From contig VXCM01003153.1 in the NCBI GenBank assembly GCA_014773175.1, positions 49,858 to 113,857 on the forward strand: DNA of 64,000 nt, written 5' to 3'. The DNA comes from Lucifuga dentata (lineage: Eukaryota; Chordata; Actinopteri; Ophidiiformes; Bythitidae). The translations under genes and the position numbers were made by a program. Shown piece by piece: positions 60,811 through 64,000 of the stretch (the stretch's first letter is position 1; each line of letters begins with the position of its first letter). Below the pieces are notes generated by a model. That model was not told where the DNA came from and did not search any database. It worked only from the letters and a program-made list of their open reading frames with translations.

Positions 60811-61920
60811 GCAAGCTTCGGTGTCCGCGTGACGTAAACGCATCTCAATCAACGATTGACCGAGGAAGAAAAATTAACATTGGCAAACAATTTTCTGAAG
60901 CGACTGTCAGAGGAGGTGAGGAAGTACCTGAACCATATGATTCCTACATGAGGGATTATACATGCTGACAAATGGCTGCCAATTCCTGGCAGGAGATATC
61001 CCACAGTCTGAGAAACATTCCTGTCACAGAGATGGAAAAATCTGATATACTATGAAGGCTAGAAAGAAGAACAAACCAAGAATTGTGGATCCAGCAGAAG
61101 AACCTCTGTTCTGGATGTCAGCTCAGAGAAACAGAAGCAAACCGTTCTGTTGTGGTTGTAGTGAAAGAGCGAGAACCAGATTCTTGCAGGAATAATCGAT
61201 TTAACATAAACTGTCATACATGCTGATACATTTTGCACTTTCAGCCAAATTTGCTTGACACATGCAGAAAGATCAGCTTCACGGAATCATGTAAAATGAT
61301 GTTGTTTGTCCTATAGGTAGTGCTGCAGGAGCATGACAAATTTAAATGGTCATGTGACTCATTGTACATTTGGCATATTTAATTCTTTTGCAAAGCTCTG
61401 ATATTACAGGATTTAGGTTCTGGCCAAAAAATCATGGTTGCAATCAGCCAATCAGCCAGCTGTCTGTCATTATGTGTATTTTGATCCAGATTCAGATGCA
61501 GAAATGAGCTTTCTTGTGTCTCGTCAGTAACTTGGACACAGTTTGTACTCACCTGGCCCCTCCCTCTGATCACCATTGGTTCTCCCTCACATCTAAAAAC
61601 ATTGAAAATACGTTAAAATCTCTTTTGTCCGTGTCTGCTTCACATTGACCAACTGTAAAGACACGGTGCCGATAACAGAGAACAAGTGAAGCGACATCAC
61701 ATCTGCAGGACAACGGCTTTATGATGATGTCTGAGAAATAGCAGCTATCTGCTGATAAGAAGCTCTGACACAGCACTTTGATGCTTTGATTTCCCATAAA
61801 GTCAATCATAAAACGCTAAAACCAAACACTAAACAGAGGCTCTGAGACGGAGCAACAGTTCCACCTACACGCCTCAATTTATCTCCGTGCAGAACATTCC
61901 TTATGTTTGCAATTTACATG
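60811..61920. other. Unassigned sequence
   Basis: No repeat or exon I can support. Confidence 0.4.
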
Positions 61921-61924
61921 ACTG

Positions 61925-62740
61925 CTCAAAAGTTTGGAATCATTAGTGATTTTCACATAGAATCCATGTTTCTGGTAACTAGTGCAGCGCCCGTTTAAAA
62001 ACATGCGTGTTCGGAATGTGCTGGACTTTATGGTGTGTGCTGCAGCCTGTCATAATTTAGTTCTGCACGTCCTCTGAGCTAGCTTTGTTTGCTGTATGGG
62101 GCTGGACCGGAGGTATCCTGCTGCGCCCGGAGTGTATCCTGCCACACGGACTACTTTTTACTGGCACAGCTCAATTTGAGAACCGCTCATCCAAACAACT
62201 TCACATGTGACACTGCACATCTTTGGGTCCTGAGCAACAAACCTGCTGAATATCAACTTCATACATGACAGGTTCTAGAGATGTTGGTACCACAGAGAGA
62301 GATTTCTGTCTTTATAGTTAGATGTAAAACTAGTTTAGTTTCATATGTATAAAATGATTCTACATGTCTGTTAGTATTTTGCACCTACAGGTTTAAAATA
62401 ATCTGCAAGAAGCTGTAAAAAATGAAGACATTTATTGAAATTGTCCAGAATCCTGACATGAGTTGTAGATGATTCCAGATTCGTGTAGAGAAGCTGGATG
62501 TGGTTCCAGAGATTATTAGGAAATTCTAGATTATTCCCTGATGCTGTAGAAACTGATGCTGAATATTTACAAAGCAGAGATTAAATCTCACTGTTATTTA
62601 GCATTTAAACACTTTGAAATACTAAATAAAACATCTTAAAATACATTTTGGTGTTTGTTTCATATAATTAAAAAACACTATTATTGAATAAAACAGCAGG
62701 AACTACTTAGATAAGAAGTGATTGTAAAGTTTTGAGCGGT
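61925..62740 (+). mobile_element. Dispersed element, copy with nested insertion
   Basis: Left CTCAAAAGTTTGGAATCATT, right AAAGTTTTGAGCGG; these ends are inverted. It is the same element as 56170-56640, but split by about 340 bp (61990-62330) related to the element at 7.08-7.73 kb. Confidence 0.65.
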
Positions 62741-63400
62741 GGTTTGTGTGTTTTTTTGTTTTTTCTCATTAAAACTCACATTGAAAAAGTTTTACCATCA
62801 ATAAAGTTGTTTACATCTTTCTCTTTGGAGTCATTAGGCTTTTAAAAAGTATAAAAATAACTTGCCTTTATCCAGGCTGGTATCATGTTATGATGGAGGA
62901 ATCCTGCCACAGGGAGGCTGGTAACACCAACTAAAAGTGAATATCACTATTTACTTGTTATGGTAACGGTGCCGCCTTTACAACCAGAAACACTTCATAA
63001 ACATGGATCATATCGCTTCATCTCTCCACTTTCCATCCCTCCATCGCCATGCTTTTTTCTCTTTTCTCATCCCACCTCCATCTTGGCGGCTGATCTGGCC
63101 TCTTTTTGCCTCTTTTTTCCGCCTGTCTGAGTTATTTCTCTATAAACCATCTGCTGTGTGACTGAGTGACTGATGTCCACACCGAGCCAAGATTCCACAG
63201 TGGAGGAGGAACTGTAAAATAATAATACGTTTCTTAAAAAAATAGTAGATCTTAGAATATGCACAGAGCAACTTTTTCCCTTTATCACTTCATTTTTCTC
63301 TCTCTCTGCAGGCTGCATCAAGAAGGCAAACAAAAGTTTCCCCTATTTATTTATTTATTCTTGTCTTCTGATTTATAAGGAGCCCCTTAGGGGTCGTGTG
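62741..63400. other. Unassigned sequence
   Basis: Nothing recognised. Confidence 0.4.
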
Positions 63401-63520
63401 TGAAAAAAAGTGGGTAAAAAAAAATGGGTAAAAAAAAAAAGTGGGAAAAAAAAAAACGACGCCCCAAAGAGGACATGGAAGAAAAAAAAATGACTTGTAG
63501 TTTAAAAAACAAAAAAAAAA

Positions 63521-63576
<56 letters not shown>

Positions 63577-63594
63577 NTTTTTTTTTTTTTTTTT
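63401..63594. repeat. A-rich GTGGG(A)n run with poly-A/poly-T join
   Basis: TGGGTAAAAAAAAA units then an A homopolymer, an N at 63577 and a T homopolymer. Confidence 0.8.
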
Positions 63595-63985
63595 AGCTTT
63601 CTGTTTTGTTTTTTTTTTCTCTTTTGAAATGTACTAAAAATAGGTCAAAGCTACAGCGCAGCAACGGAGCTGTTTTGCTACTGTTGAGGAACGATTTAGC
63701 ATTAGCTAAATGCTAATGCTAGCTAGCAGCTAACGTGTCTGTGACTGTACCCACTACAAGTTCTGATGAAAAAACAAGTCAGTGAATAAAGTCACTAACT
63801 CACTACTACTTTTGACAATGTTCTAGTGTTTCGCAGCTCCAACAATGTATTTTTGTGCATTTATAAAGGTTAATTCTTTTACGAGAGTTGACTTAACTCA
63901 AACAGCAGCAAAACAGCTCCGTTAGCGCTGTAGTTTTGACCTATTTTTAGTACATTTAGAAGAGAGAGAAAAAAAACAGAAAGCA
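63595..63985. mobile_element. Inverted-repeat (foldback) element at window edge
   Basis: The left arm 63595-63682 (AGCTTTCTGTTTTG...GTACTAAAAATAGGTCAAAG) pairs with the right arm 63902-63985 read in reverse. The spacer of about 220 bp contains GCATTAGCTAAATGCTAATG. The element is framed by homopolymers. Confidence 0.75.
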
Positions 63986-64000
63986 AAAAAAAAAAAAAAA

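Noticed and set aside
61557..61598. Possible 42-nt minus-strand exon between TTTTTAG and GTGAGT, as a tgfbr2 ectodomain exon
   Set aside because: The encoded peptide (GEPMVIRGRG) has no similarity to TGFBR2 and is too short to support.

Overview
The window looks like a piece of a teleost (probably percomorph) fish genome. It has compact vertebrate split genes with GT-AG introns, very abundant CA/TG microsatellites, teleost-type LINE tails and RTE fragments, and many small DNA transposons. Three protein-coding loci are supported, in the order stt3b (minus), gadl1 (plus), tgfbr2 (minus). From memory, this matches the order and relative orientation of STT3B, GADL1 and TGFBR2 on human chromosome 3p, so it is an old conserved block.

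Layout. 1-12.5 kb is gene-free as far as I can see: a TA/TG microsatellite, a Harbinger-like element with target-site duplications, and several copies of a foldback element whose ends read TTAAAGGACCATAC...GTATGGTCCTTTAA. At 12.55-12.83 kb is the first coding exon of stt3b, with a GC-rich promoter region to about 13.4 kb. 13.4-21.5 kb is intergenic (repeats and one 110-N gap). 21.57-35.3 kb holds gadl1, for which I could place a TATA box and all 15 coding exons with consistent splice phases (525 codons including the stop). One TAG stop interrupts exon 3 at codon 99. 35.3-40.9 kb is the tail-to-tail interval between gadl1 and tgfbr2. 40.93-53.63 kb holds seven tgfbr2 exons (transmembrane segment, juxtamembrane region, whole kinase domain, C-tail). 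The signal peptide and ligand-binding exons were not found and probably lie past the right edge. 53.6-64 kb is repeat-rich intron or upstream sequence.

How the genes relate: STT3B is a catalytic subunit of the ER oligosaccharyltransferase, GADL1 is a cytosolic PLP-dependent acidic amino acid decarboxylase (beta-alanine and taurine-related chemistry), and TGFBR2 is the type II TGF-beta receptor kinase. They are neighbours by conserved synteny; nothing in the sequence shows a shared pathway.

The observations most worth a second look are the single amber codon in an otherwise intact gadl1, the density of one TTAA-flanked foldback element family (about 20 copies or fragments in 64 kb, several starting 12-63 bp from gadl1 splice donors), tgfbr2 exon 5 bracketed by complementary UG and CA repeats, and an 800-nt tgfbr2 segment split into four exons here but one exon in human. 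About thirty single-N positions occur, many flanked by exact direct duplicates of 61-67 bp. These look like unmerged contig overlaps, and several create false partial exon duplications.
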